DNA of 64,000 bases, taken from the NCBI RefSeq assembly GCF_025061645.1, contig NZ_JANYMP010000005.1:28522-92521 (forward strand), given 5' to 3'. This DNA comes from Umezawaea endophytica (GTDB lineage: Bacteria > Actinomycetota > Actinomycetes > Mycobacteriales > Pseudonocardiaceae). The translations under genes and the position numbers were made by a program. Below are positions 50,328-58,947 of the stretch, one piece after another (the first letter of the stretch is position 1; every line of letters begins with the position of its first letter). The notes beneath the pieces are model-generated. The model was not told where the DNA came from. It did not search any database and was given only the letters and a program-made list of their open reading frames with translations.

Positions 50328-51331
50328 GGTTCGCGCTGGTGGGCGCGGGCGTGATCGGCGAGGTGCACGCGCGGCTGATCACCTCGCTGGCCGGTCGCGC
50401 CGAACTGGCCGCGGTGGTCGACGTCGACGCGGAGCGGGCACGGTCGCTCACGGCCGAGTTCGGCGGCACGCCGTTCACGTCGCTCGCGGACGCGCTGGCC
50501 GACGTCGACGCGGTGAGCGTGTGCCTGCCCAGCGGCGCGCACGCGGACGCGGCGGTGCTCGCGCTGGCGGCGGGCAAGCACGTGGTCGTGGAGAAGCCGA
50601 TCGACATCACCCTCGCCGCGGCCGACCGGATCGCCACCGCGGAACAGGACAGCGGTCGCACGGTCGCGGTGATCAGCCAGCGGCGGTTCCAGCGGGCGCC
50701 CGCGTTCGTGCGCCGCGCGGTCGTCGACGGCCGGTTCGGGCGGATCACCTCGGGCACCGCGGAGTCGACCTTCTGGCGTCCCCAGTCGTACTACGACTCC
50801 GGCGGGTGGCGCGGCACCAGGGCGCTCGACGGCGGCGGCGCGCTGATGAACCAGGGCGTGCACGCGGTGGACCTGCTGCTGTGGCTGATGGGCGAGCCGG
50901 TCGAGGTGGTGGCCAGGAGCGGTCGCCTGGCCCACGACCGGATCGACGTCGAGGACACGGTGGCCGCGGTCGTCACGTTCGCGAGCGGCGCCATCGGCAC
51001 GATCACCGCGACCACGGCGGCGTTCCCCGGTCTGCCCGTGCGGATCGCGGTGCACGGCGACCGCGGCGGCGCCGTCGTCCTGGGCGACGACCTCGCGCAC
51101 TTCCACACCGCGGACGGCGACGAGGCTCCCGACCTGTGCGGGTCGAGCGTCGAGGACGCGCACCGGGCCCAATACGCCGACTTCCTCGACGCCGTCCGCG
51201 ACGGCAGGCCACCGCTGGTCGGCACCGCCGACGGCCGGCGCGCCCTCGCGGTGGTGCTCGCCGCCTACGAATCGGCTCGAACAGGGGCGCCCGTCGCCCT
51301 GGACGGAGACAACCAGTGCGCATCGGCATAG
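50324..51331 (+). CDS. Gfo/Idh/MocA-family oxidoreductase (third of four)
   Basis: 335 residues from ATG 50324. Clear Rossmann motif FALVGAGVIGEVHARLI, VEKPIDITLAAADRIA with the catalytic-type Lys, and GALMNQGVHAVDLLLWLMGE with the conserved His-Asp pair. The canonical member of the group, with all family residues. Coupled to both neighbours by overlaps. Confidence 0.9.
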   Translation: MRFALVGAGVIGEVHARLITSLAGRAELAAVVDVDAERARSLTAEFGGTPFTSLADALADVDAVSVCLPSGAHADAAVLALAAGKHVVVEKPIDITLAAADRIATAEQDSGRTVAVISQRRFQRAPAFVRRAVVDGRFGRITSGTAESTFWRPQSYYDSGGWRGTRALDGGGALMNQGVHAVDLLLWLMGEPVEVVARSGRLAHDRIDVEDTVAAVVTFASGAIGTITATTAAFPGLPVRIAVHGDRGGAVVLGDDLAHFHTADGDEAPDLCGSSVEDAHRAQYADFLDAVRDGRPPLVGTADGRRALAVVLAAYESARTGAPVALDGDNQCASA

Positions 51332-52143
51332 TCGGCACGGAGAACAGCCACGTCGACCACGTCATCGACCACCTCAACACCGAGCGGGGCCACGACGGGG
51401 CGCGGGTCGTCGCGGTGAGCGGCGGCCCGAGCGAACGCAACGAGGCGCTGCGCGCCAAGGGGGACCTGGAGCGGATCGTCGACGAGCCCGGCGACCTGCT
51501 CGACCTCGTCGACGCCGTCGTCGTCGCCGACCGGCACGGCGGACTGCACCGCGCGCACGCGCTGCCGTTCCTCGAAGCGGGCCTGCCCGTGTTCGTCGAC
51601 AAACCCCTGGCGTGCACGGTGTCCGACGCCGAGGCGCTGGTCGCCGCGGCACGGGCGAACAACGCCGCCCTCACCTCGTACTCGGCCCTGCGCTGGCTGC
51701 CCGACACCGACGCGCTGGCGGCCGTGGCGGGACCGGACCTCGTCACGGCGTCCGGTCCCGCGGATCCGGCCAGTCCGCACGGCGGCGTGTTCTTCTACGG
51801 CATCCACCCGGTCGACGTCGCCCTGCGGCTCGCGCGGGGCGCCGTCGGCGAGGTCGAGGTGACCCGGCTGACCGACGGCGTCATCGCCCGCGCGGCCGTC
51901 GGCGACGCCACCGTCCGGATCGAGCTGGCGTTCCCCCGTGACGGCGTGGACCCCCCGTTCCGGGGCTCGGTGCGCGCGGACGGCCGCACGACCGAGCGCG
52001 CTCTCACCCTCGACCGCCACTACTTCGTGCCGGGGCTGGAACTGTTCCTCGCCATGGTGGAGACCGGCAGGCCGCCGGTCGAGTACGACGACCTGCTCCG
52101 CCCCGTCCGGCTGCTCCACGCCATCGCGGAGGCCGTCGACTGA
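51316..52143 (+). CDS. Gfo/Idh/MocA-family oxidoreductase (fourth of four)
   Basis: 275 residues from GTG 51316, overlapping the upstream gene by 16 bases. N-terminal GIVGTENSHVDHVIDHLNTE, DKPLACTVSDAEALVAA with the conserved Lys, and GIHPVDVALRLARG. It is about 60 residues shorter than typical members because the C-terminal domain is compact. It ends 10 bases before a convergent SDR gene. Confidence 0.83.
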   Translation: MRIGIVGTENSHVDHVIDHLNTERGHDGARVVAVSGGPSERNEALRAKGDLERIVDEPGDLLDLVDAVVVADRHGGLHRAHALPFLEAGLPVFVDKPLACTVSDAEALVAAARANNAALTSYSALRWLPDTDALAAVAGPDLVTASGPADPASPHGGVFFYGIHPVDVALRLARGAVGEVEVTRLTDGVIARAAVGDATVRIELAFPRDGVDPPFRGSVRADGRTTERALTLDRHYFVPGLELFLAMVETGRPPVEYDDLLRPVRLLHAIAEAVD

Positions 52144-52153
52144 GCCTGCGCCC

Positions 52154-52897
52154 CTACCAGGGCAAGGTTCCCTCGTCGCTGGTGAAGGTGCCGGTCGGCC
52201 CGTCGGCGGCGATGGTCGCCATCCGGACCGCGGCCACGGCGCCCTGCGCGGCGGTGCGGTAACCGGCGTGGTCGTTCAGGTCGGTGGCGCAGTAGCCGGG
52301 GCAGACCGCGTTGACCAGGATGCCGTCTGGGCGCAGGTCCTTGGCGTACTGGACGGTCAGGGCCGTGAGCGCGGTCTTGGACGGGACGTAGCCCGCGGAC
52401 ACGAGGTGGGCCGCGGGGGAATCCTGGTCGGACATGGTGGTCAGCGACCCGGTGACGCTGGAGACGTTGACGATGCGCGGGGCGGCCGAGCGGCGCAGCA
52501 GCGGGAGCAGGGCGTTGGTGACGGTGACGACGCCGAAGAAGTTGGTGTCGAAGACCCGACGGAGGACGTCGACGTCCGCGACGGACGGGCGCTGGCCGTC
52601 CAGGTCGCTGCCGGGAGGCGCGGCGACGCCCGCGTTGTTGACCAGGGCGTCGATCCGGCCGTGCCGGGCCTCGACCTCGGTGGCGGCCGCCGCGGCGGAG
52701 GCGGGGTCGGTCACGTCGAGCACGACGGAGGTGACGTCGGCGCCCGTCGCGCGCAGTTCCGCCGCGGCCTTCTCGCCGAGTTCGGCGCTGCGGGCGCCGA
52801 TCACGACGGTGTGCCCGAGTGCGGCGAGCTGGGTGGCGATCTCACGGCCGATGCCCTTGTTCGCGCCGGTGACCAGGGTGATCGTGGTGTCGTTCAT
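52154..52897 (-). CDS. Short-chain dehydrogenase/reductase
   Basis: 247 residues from ATG 52897. Classical SDR motifs: TGANKGIG near 10, NNAG near 88, Ser in NVSSVTGS and YVPSK near 160-165. NAD(P)-dependent oxidoreductase of unknown substrate. Divergent from a LysR gene with a 70-base gap, the usual arrangement for a LysR target. Confidence 0.9.
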   Translation of the reverse strand: MNDTTITLVTGANKGIGREIATQLAALGHTVVIGARSAELGEKAAAELRATGADVTSVVLDVTDPASAAAAATEVEARHGRIDALVNNAGVAAPPGSDLDGQRPSVADVDVLRRVFDTNFFGVVTVTNALLPLLRRSAAPRIVNVSSVTGSLTTMSDQDSPAAHLVSAGYVPSKTALTALTVQYAKDLRPDGILVNAVCPGYCATDLNDHAGYRTAAQGAVAAVRMATIAADGPTGTFTSDEGTLPW

Positions 52898-52955
52898 GGC
52901 TCAACGGCATCACGGCGCGACTCGTGCGGGCCAACACCGATGTGGCCCCGATCGA

Positions 52956-52961
52956 TACCCT
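52956..52961 (+). promoter_or_regulatory. Leaderless-type -10 for the LysR gene
   Basis: TACCCT ends exactly 6 bases before ATG 52968, so the transcript may start at the start codon. Nearby CGAT-N9-ATCG is a possible LysR site shared with the divergent SDR gene. Confidence 0.45.
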
Positions 52962-52967
52962 GGCGGT

Positions 52968-53837
52968 ATGGACGCACCTGAGACGCGGGAGCTGGCCTAC
53001 TTCGTGGCCGTCGCCGAAGAGCTGCACTTCGGTCGCGCGGCCGAGCGGCTCGGCATGGCCCAGCCCCCGCTGTCGCGCGCCATCCAACGGCTGGAGCGGC
53101 GGATGGGCGTGGCGCTGCTGGAGCGCACGAGCCGGGCGGTGAGCCTGACGCCCGCGGGCGCCGTCTTCCTGGCGGAGAGCCGCAAGGCGCTCGACGCGGT
53201 CGCCGCCGCGGTCCGGCGGGCCCAGCGCTCGGGCCGGGAGTCGCCACGGCTGCTGGTGGTGATGAAACCCGAGGGCGACGCGGGTCTGCTGGGGCGGATC
53301 CTGCCCGCGTACCGACTGGACCCGGACGCCGTCGAGGTCGAGGTGGTGGTGTGCGGGATCGGCGAGCAGTCCGCGATGCTCCGCGACGGGCGCGCGGACC
53401 TGGCGTTCCTGCACGGCCCGTGGGACGACGTCAGCGGCTTCGACGTCGAACCGCTGCTCACCGAGGACCAGGTCGCCGTGCTCCCCCGCGGCCACCGCCT
53501 GGCCGACCGGGCCGCGCTGGTGCTGTCCGACCTGGACGGTGAGCAGCTCCCCCGCTGGCCCGGCGTGGACGTGGCCGGGGCGAGCGGTCCGCTGGTGCGC
53601 GACGCCTCGCAGCTCATGCAGTTGATCGCGCTCAGCCAGGTGGTCGCCGTGCTGCCGGAGACGATGCGGCGCAACGCGCGGGCGGACGTCGTGTGCGTGC
53701 CGGTGCTCGACGCGCCGAGCAGTTCGATCCTGGTGGCGTGGCCCGAGAGGACCCGGTCGCGAGCGGTGGCCGCGTTCGTCCGGGCGTGCACGGAGGTCGC
53801 GCACGGCGGTCGGGCGGTCGAGAACGCCGGGCGCTAG
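52968..53837 (+). CDS. LysR-family transcriptional regulator
   Basis: 289 residues. N-terminal LysR HTH (RELAYFVAVAEELHFGRAAE, MAQPPLSRAIQRLERRMG) and a substrate-binding domain (LLVVMKPEGDAGLLGRILPA, GRADLAFLHGPWDD). It probably controls the divergent SDR gene. Effector unknown. Confidence 0.9.
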   Translation: MDAPETRELAYFVAVAEELHFGRAAERLGMAQPPLSRAIQRLERRMGVALLERTSRAVSLTPAGAVFLAESRKALDAVAAAVRRAQRSGRESPRLLVVMKPEGDAGLLGRILPAYRLDPDAVEVEVVVCGIGEQSAMLRDGRADLAFLHGPWDDVSGFDVEPLLTEDQVAVLPRGHRLADRAALVLSDLDGEQLPRWPGVDVAGASGPLVRDASQLMQLIALSQVVAVLPETMRRNARADVVCVPVLDAPSSSILVAWPERTRSRAVAAFVRACTEVAHGGRAVENAGR

Positions 53838-53869
53838 TGTCCCGTCAGCGTCCACGGGAGGAGACGGGT

Positions 53870-54244
53870 GTGCGGCGGATCGGACTCGCGACGGTGCTGG
53901 TCGACGACGTGGACGCGGCCATCGCGTTCTACGTCGACGCGCTGGGCTTCGACCTCGCGGAGGACGTGGCGCAGCCCGACGGCGGCCGGTGGGTGGTCGT
54001 GCGGCCCTCCGATGCGCCGGGAACGGGTCTGCTGCTGGCCCGCGCGGGTGCCGACGACCGCGGTCCGGTCGGACGGCACGTGGCGTTCTTCCTGCACACC
54101 GACGACTTCGCGGGCGACCACGAACGGATGACCGCGGCCGGGGTGAGGTTCCTTGAGGAGCCGCGGCAAGAGCCGTACGGCACGGTCGCGGTGTTCGAAG
54201 ACCTGTGCGGCAACAGGTTCGACCTGATCCAGCCCGCGGGCTGA
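53870..54244 (+). CDS. VOC-family (glyoxalase-like) protein
   Basis: 124 residues from GTG 53870 (GGAGGAG 6 nt upstream). Paired beta-alpha-beta-beta-beta units: GLATVLVDDVDAAIAFYVDA, HVAFFLHTDDFAGDHERMTA and VAVFEDLCGNRFDLIQPA with the terminal metal-site glutamate not obvious. It could be a glyoxalase, dioxygenase or antibiotic-binding protein. A TAGTGT -10-like element overlaps the LysR stop (53835-53840). Confidence 0.83.
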   Translation: MRRIGLATVLVDDVDAAIAFYVDALGFDLAEDVAQPDGGRWVVVRPSDAPGTGLLLARAGADDRGPVGRHVAFFLHTDDFAGDHERMTAAGVRFLEEPRQEPYGTVAVFEDLCGNRFDLIQPAG

Positions 54245-54269
54245 CCCGGCCGGGTCGGGGCGTTCGTCG

Positions 54270-54275
54270 TAGGGT
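54270..54275 (+). promoter_or_regulatory. Candidate -10 for the alpha/beta hydrolase gene
   Basis: TAGGGT 39 bases upstream of ATG 54314; GGAGG lies between. The -35 is not clear. Confidence 0.3.
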
Positions 54276-54313
54276 TCCCCGAGTTCCCCGACACGGGAGG
54301 TGCATCGACAGCC

Positions 54314-55183
54314 ATGACCAAGACGCACGTGCTCGACACCGGTGGTGCCGACATCACCTACGACGTCCGCGGGCCGCTGCCCACCGCCGACGGCCGCCCG
54401 CCGCTGCTGATGATCGGCCAGCCCATGGCCGCCAGCGGCTTCGAGAGCCTCGCCTCGTTCTTCCCCGACCGCACCGTGGTCACCTACGACCCGCGCGGCC
54501 TGGACCGCAGCACGCGCAAGGACGGGCGGAGCGACCACTCCCCCGCCGTGCAGGCCGGTGACGTGCACGCCGTGGTGGAGGCGCTCGACGCCGGGCCGGT
54601 CGACCTGTTCGCGAGCAGCGGCGGCGCGGTCACGGCGCTCGCGCTCGTGGCGGCCCACCCCCAGGACGTCGTCACCCTCGTCGCGCACGAGCCGCCGCTC
54701 ATCCCGGTGCTGCCCGACGCCGCGGCGGCCGAACGCGCCCGCGCGGCCGTCCGGGACGCCTACGAGGCCAAGGGCTTCGGCGCCGGCATGGCCGCCTTCA
54801 TCGCGATGACGTCGTGGCGCGGCGAGTTCACCGACGCCTACTTCGCGCAGCCGCCCGCCGACCCTACACAGTTCGGCCTGCCCACCGACGACGACGGCAC
54901 CCGCGACGACCCGCTGCTGTCCGACCGGTCCTGGGCCGTGAGCGACCACCGCCCCGACGTCGAGGCGCTCACCGCGGCGCCGACGCGCGTGGTGATCGCC
55001 ATCGGCGAGGAAACCCTCGACGTGTTCACCGGCCGCACGGCCACGGCGACCGCCGAGCTGCTCGGCAGGCGAGCGACGGTGTTCCCGAGCCACCACGGCG
55101 GTTTCCTCGGCGGCGAGTTCGGCTACGCCGGCCAACCGGAAGCCTTCTCGCACAAGCTCCGCGCGGTGCTCGACGACCGCTGA
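54314..55183 (+). CDS. Alpha/beta hydrolase
   Basis: 289 residues from ATG 54314. Alpha/beta-hydrolase layout with oxyanion region LLMIGQPMAASGFESLASFF, nucleophile elbow LFASSGGAVTALAL (Ser in A-S-S-G-G near 99), and a late histidine in SHHGGFLGGEFG. Substrate unknown. It ends before a strong bidirectional terminator. Confidence 0.85.
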   Translation: MTKTHVLDTGGADITYDVRGPLPTADGRPPLLMIGQPMAASGFESLASFFPDRTVVTYDPRGLDRSTRKDGRSDHSPAVQAGDVHAVVEALDAGPVDLFASSGGAVTALALVAAHPQDVVTLVAHEPPLIPVLPDAAAAERARAAVRDAYEAKGFGAGMAAFIAMTSWRGEFTDAYFAQPPADPTQFGLPTDDDGTRDDPLLSDRSWAVSDHRPDVEALTAAPTRVVIAIGEETLDVFTGRTATATAELLGRRATVFPSHHGGFLGGEFGYAGQPEAFSHKLRAVLDDR

Positions 55184-55277
55184 CCGGAGGTCAGGCCGCG
55201 CGCTCGGGGCTCGGGGCTGAGTGTCGGTCTCGCCGCCGGAAAGCGCCGGGGTGGACGTGGTCGGTGTCCCTCGGTCG

Positions 55278-55311
55278 CGACACGCTCCAGCCCCAGGGCC
55301 GGAGCGTGTCG
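55278..55311. terminator. Bidirectional hairpin
   Basis: A perfect 11-bp stem (cgacacgctcc / ggagcgtgtcg) with a 12-base loop, between the convergent hydrolase and type VII-like genes. Confidence 0.8.
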
Positions 55312-55343
55312 GCGGAACCGGTGCCGCGTCGGGTTCCCCGGCC

Positions 55344-55694
55344 TTACCGGTCGTCCCACGGCGAGGTGTGCGACTCGTCCCAGTCGTCCTCCACCGGTGC
55401 CCGCCTCGGTTTCTGGGGCGGCTGGTCCGGTGGGTCGAGGAGGTCGGCGGCGCGGTCGCCCAGGTCCTCCGCCGCGCGCCGCTCCTCCGCGGACAGGCCT
55501 GCCAGCGTCGGCACCACGTCGCGCGCCGCCACCGCGAACGCCTCCGAGTAGGCGAGGCTGCGGGTGGCGTCGTGCAGGGTCATCCGGCCGGACAGCACCT
55601 CCCGCGCCATCTCGCCCATCACGTCCGACGGTGGCCGCCGCGCCAACGACCGCAGCACCGCCTGGCCGAGCCTGTCCTCCACCGGTCCGCTCAC
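55344..55694 (-). CDS. Small acidic protein paired with the type VII-like gene
   Basis: 116 residues from GTG 55694, GTGA overlap with the upstream gene. Helical N-terminal half (GQAVLRSLARRPPSDVMGEM, LAYSEAFAVAARDVVPTLAG) and an acidic Pro-rich tail (DWDESHTSPWDD). No known family recognised. Tight coupling suggests a partner, chaperone or regulator of the upstream protein. Confidence 0.65.
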   Translation of the reverse strand: MSGPVEDRLGQAVLRSLARRPPSDVMGEMAREVLSGRMTLHDATRSLAYSEAFAVAARDVVPTLAGLSAEERRAAEDLGDRAADLLDPPDQPPQKPRRAPVEDDWDESHTSPWDDR

Positions 55695-56764
55695 CGCAGC
55701 GACTCCTGCACGACCAGCGCCTTCATCCTGGTGAACTGGTAGGTGTTGACGCTGGTGTTGAACAGCTCGGCCACCTTCTGGAACTTGTCCACGCCGTCGA
55801 GCAGGCGCTTCACCAGCTTGCCGACCCTGGAGCCGATGACGGCCAGCGCCGCGCCTGCGGCAACGCGCACCAGGGGGTGCGGTGCCCCGCGCAACACCAC
55901 TGTCGCCGCGGCCCCGAGGGCGGCGTTGATGACCAGGTCGGACAGAATGCCCGACGCGAGCTCGTTGAAGCTCTTCGCCGCCTCCACCGCGTTGCGGTAG
56001 TGCCCAACCAGCGTCCCGCAGAACTGCCCGAAGTCCGTCGTCGCGTTGGCCAGCGCGTGCAGGTACCACTGGGCGGCGCCCGCCTCGCGGCCCTTCCACA
56101 CCTCCGGCAGCTCCAGCGCCGCGCGCGCCAGGTTCTTGCCCAGGCGTTCGCTGAACTGCTCGATCTCCACCCACGTGAACAGCACCCGCTCGAACGCCGT
56201 CCAGTCGCCGGACAGCCACCGCACCGCTTCCTCGAACGGGTCCCTGCCCGCCATCTCGTTGATGACGTCGCGCACCCACGCGGAGGGGTTGAACCAGTCC
56301 ACGGAGTACGGGTCGAAGTCCCACAGCGGTTGCCGCTGCCCGATGTTCGGGTCGCGCAGCACGTCCGTCGGCTCCGCCACGTCCGAGAACTGCCTGCCCG
56401 CGAACGTCAACCCGTGGCGCAGGAAGCTCGGCGGATCCGACCCCCGGCCCAGTACCGACGCCAGGTCGCCGAACACCCGGCTGCTCTCGTCGTCGATCGT
56501 CCGGTAGTCCTCGACGCTGGCCCCGATCCCGTCGACCACGTACTTCGTCCGCTCGACGAGGTCGCCCAGGGTGCTCAGCACCAACCCCACGGCCCGCTCG
56601 TGGGCCCCGAACGTGTCCAGCAGGACGCCTTCGCCGACGAGCGTCAGCTTGCAGTACCGCTCGACGTGCGCCTTGGCCTTCTCCGCGTCCACCCGCGCCC
56701 GGTCGACCTGGGCGGTCAGCGCGGCCACGCCTTCGTCGAACATCCAGAAGGTCTCCACCACCAC
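55691..56764 (-). CDS. Type VII secretion-like (WXG100-type) multi-domain protein
   Basis: 357 residues; GTG 56764, 56761 or 56758 are equally possible starts. Residues 1-110 form long helices like WXG/PPE-type substrates (AALTAQVDRARVDAEKAKAH, HERAVGLVLSTLGDLVERTK), the centre has many Trp residues (DPYSVDWFNPSAWVRDV), and a hydrophobic segment near 290-310 (AALGAAATVVLRG) could be membrane-inserted. No secretion machinery genes are nearby. It may be a secreted effector or envelope protein; function unknown. Confidence 0.6.
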   Translation of the reverse strand: MVVETFWMFDEGVAALTAQVDRARVDAEKAKAHVERYCKLTLVGEGVLLDTFGAHERAVGLVLSTLGDLVERTKYVVDGIGASVEDYRTIDDESSRVFGDLASVLGRGSDPPSFLRHGLTFAGRQFSDVAEPTDVLRDPNIGQRQPLWDFDPYSVDWFNPSAWVRDVINEMAGRDPFEEAVRWLSGDWTAFERVLFTWVEIEQFSERLGKNLARAALELPEVWKGREAGAAQWYLHALANATTDFGQFCGTLVGHYRNAVEAAKSFNELASGILSDLVINAALGAAATVVLRGAPHPLVRVAAGAALAVIGSRVGKLVKRLLDGVDKFQKVAELFNTSVNTYQFTRMKALVVQESLR

Positions 56765-56817
56765 ACCACCCCACCACCCCTCGGCGGCCCGCACGAGGTG
56801 TCGGAGCACGAACGTGA

Positions 56818-57513
56818 CTACGCCATGTGGCCCGTCCGCTCCGGACCGTCGAGGTAGCGGTCGAGGGCGGCGGCCGCGGTGAGCATCGCTCGTGCTCTGG
56901 TGTTGAGGGCTCGGCGGCGGTCGGCCAGGGCGTGGGCGACCCTGGTGGGGTCGTGGGTGTCGCGGAGTTCGTCGAGCAGCAGCCTGATGTCGGGCAGGCG
57001 GTGGCTTGCCCGGCGGAGTTGGCTGACGAGGTGGGCGTCGCGCACGTCGCCCGCGGTGTACGCGCGGTGGCCCTGGTGGTCGCGTCCCGGCCTGAGCAGC
57101 CCCTCCTGCTCCCAGCGGCGCAGGGTGGCGGGGCGCGAGCCCGTTCGGTGGGCGAGGGTGCTGATCGGGATCGGTGGGCCGTCCCACGGTTGGACGGTGA
57201 TGTCGTTCAGGGCGGTCTCGACCGCGTCGACGACACCGCGCGCCGAGACGAGCCCGACGTGGCTCCGGTCGATCAGGTCCAGCGCGTCGTCCAGCCGGTC
57301 GCCGTTGACCGCGACCATGATCGCGCTCGCCGTGGGGTGGCCGTGAGCGGGGACGAGGGCCAGGAACGCGGCCAGTGCGAGCGCGTGGCGCTCGGCGTAC
57401 CGCCGGTACCCCGAGCCGGTCCGCTCGGCGGGCGGCAGCAGACCCGCCTCCTCGTAGTTGCGCACCGCCTGGGTCGACAGCCCGTGCCCTCGCGCGAGAT
57501 CGATCGGCCGCAT
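56818..57513 (-). CDS. Double-MerR regulator, TioE-like
   Basis: 231 residues from ATG 57513. It has two MerR-type winged helices: one at the N-terminus (STQAVRNYEEAGLLPPAERT, GYRRYAERHALALAAF) and a second near 135-195 (RPATLRRWEQEGLLRPGRDH). This duplicated layout is that of TioE-family regulators. It diverges from an erythromycin-esterase-like gene, a common pairing, and probably controls it. Confidence 0.88.
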   Translation of the reverse strand: MRPIDLARGHGLSTQAVRNYEEAGLLPPAERTGSGYRRYAERHALALAAFLALVPAHGHPTASAIMVAVNGDRLDDALDLIDRSHVGLVSARGVVDAVETALNDITVQPWDGPPIPISTLAHRTGSRPATLRRWEQEGLLRPGRDHQGHRAYTAGDVRDAHLVSQLRRASHRLPDIRLLLDELRDTHDPTRVAHALADRRRALNTRARAMLTAAAALDRYLDGPERTGHMA

Positions 57514-57523
57514 GACTCCCCCG

Positions 57524-57602
57524 GTTGAAGGTTCTGCCCCACTCACCTGCGGATGGTCGCTCCGAAGTTTCAATGGAGTGTTCAAGGATACGGTTGAGCT
57601 GG
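57524..57602. promoter_or_regulatory. Divergent MerR/esterase control region
   Basis: The 117-base gap contains repeated TTGAA motifs (gTTGAAGG near 57524, and TTTCAA / GTTCAAGG near 57570-57587, read as TTGAA on the other strand). These are plausible binding elements for the MerR-type regulator, without a clear -35/-10 assignment. Confidence 0.35.
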
Positions 57603-57630
57603 TCAGATCGTCCGACCGGAAGGACCGAGC

Positions 57631-58872
57631 ATGACCAGCGGCACCCCCGCTCCCCTGATCAGCGCCACCGACCACCGCGCGCTCGGTGACGCCGTCGCCG
57701 CCCGGCCGCGCCTGCCGCGGGTGCTCGGCCTCGGCGAGCCGATGCACGGCGAGGACGAGTTCCTGCTCGTCCGGAACGCCCTCTTCGCCGCGCTCGTCGA
57801 CCAGGCGGGTTTCACCACGATCGCCCTGGAGAGCAGCGTCTGGCACGGCCGCGTCGTCGACGCCTACGTCCGGGGAGGCGACGGCGACGAGGACGACGTC
57901 CTGGCCACGGGCCTCACCCACGAGTTCGGCACGTTCGCGGGCAACCGCGCGCTGGTCCGGTGGATGCGCGAGCAGAACCGGCACCGCCCGCCGGGCGAGC
58001 ACCTGCGGTTCGCGGGCTTCGACGCGCCCGTCGAGATGGCCGCGGCGCCCAGTCCGCGCGCGGCGCTCCAGGAACTGCACGACTTCCTGCGCACGCACGC
58101 CCACGACGAACTCGACCTCCCGCCGTGGGAGGGGATCGACCGGCTGCTCGGACCCGAGGACCCCTGGATCGACCCGGCCGCGGCGATGGACGCCACCCGC
58201 TCGATCGGCGCGGACCCACGGGTCCACGCGCTGCGCGCCCTCACCGACGACCTGCGCTGGGCCCTGACCGGCGAGATCCCCCGGCTGCGCCACGAGATCA
58301 GCGCCGACGACCTGGACAACGCCCTCCTCGCGGGCCGCACCGCCGCGGGCCTGCTCGCCTACCACTCGGTCATGGCACGGGACACCGAACACCGCTGGCA
58401 GCACCTGTCCGCCCTCCGCGACGCGCTGATGGCCGACAACGTCCAGGCCATCGCCGACCGCGGCCCCACCCTCGTGTTCGGCCACAACCTGCACGTGCGA
58501 GCGGGCGCCGCCCGGATGGCGTTCGGCCCGGCGACACTGCGCTGGCAGCCCGCGGGCGCGCTCCTCGCCGACCGCCTGGGCGACGACTACCACGTCATCG
58601 CCTGCGCGCTCGGCGAAGCCGCCCACCGCGACCTCGCGGACCCTCCGGTGAACACCGTCGAAGGCGCTCTCCACCGCGACCTGCCGCCGGGCCACCACCT
58701 CCTGTCCGCCCAAGCCCTCCGTCCGCTCCAGCAGCGCTGCGTGCCCCGCGTCAGCCCGAGCTACAACTACTTCCCCATCGACGAGACCCTGCTCGACCAG
58801 GTCGACGAGATCCTGTTCCTGCACACCATCACGGCCGACTCGACCACCTCCGACCGGACCTCGGTGTGGTGA
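57631..58872 (+). CDS. Erythromycin esterase-family protein
   Basis: 413 residues from ATG 57631 (GGAAGGA upstream). Ere-family motif LGLGEPMHGEDEFLLVRN supplies the conserved Glu and His of the active site; GFTTIALESSVWHGR and TLVFGHNLHVRAGAARM match further conserved blocks. Some members hydrolyse macrolide lactones; others have unknown substrates, so macrolide resistance is possible but not shown. Confidence 0.87.
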   Translation: MTSGTPAPLISATDHRALGDAVAARPRLPRVLGLGEPMHGEDEFLLVRNALFAALVDQAGFTTIALESSVWHGRVVDAYVRGGDGDEDDVLATGLTHEFGTFAGNRALVRWMREQNRHRPPGEHLRFAGFDAPVEMAAAPSPRAALQELHDFLRTHAHDELDLPPWEGIDRLLGPEDPWIDPAAAMDATRSIGADPRVHALRALTDDLRWALTGEIPRLRHEISADDLDNALLAGRTAAGLLAYHSVMARDTEHRWQHLSALRDALMADNVQAIADRGPTLVFGHNLHVRAGAARMAFGPATLRWQPAGALLADRLGDDYHVIACALGEAAHRDLADPPVNTVEGALHRDLPPGHHLLSAQALRPLQQRCVPRVSPSYNYFPIDETLLDQVDEILFLHTITADSTTSDRTSVW

Positions 58873-58896
58873 GCCGGTAGCGCGGGCCCACCGCGC

Positions 58897-58931
58897 CGCC
58901 TCGGCCGGGCCGGGAGTGCCCGGCCGAGGCG
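58897..58931. terminator. Bidirectional hairpin
   Basis: A perfect 13-bp stem (cgcctcggccggg / cccggccgaggcg) with a 9-base loop, between the convergent esterase and DUF4132 genes. Confidence 0.82.
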
Positions 58932-58947
58932 CGGACCGTCGGCGCGT

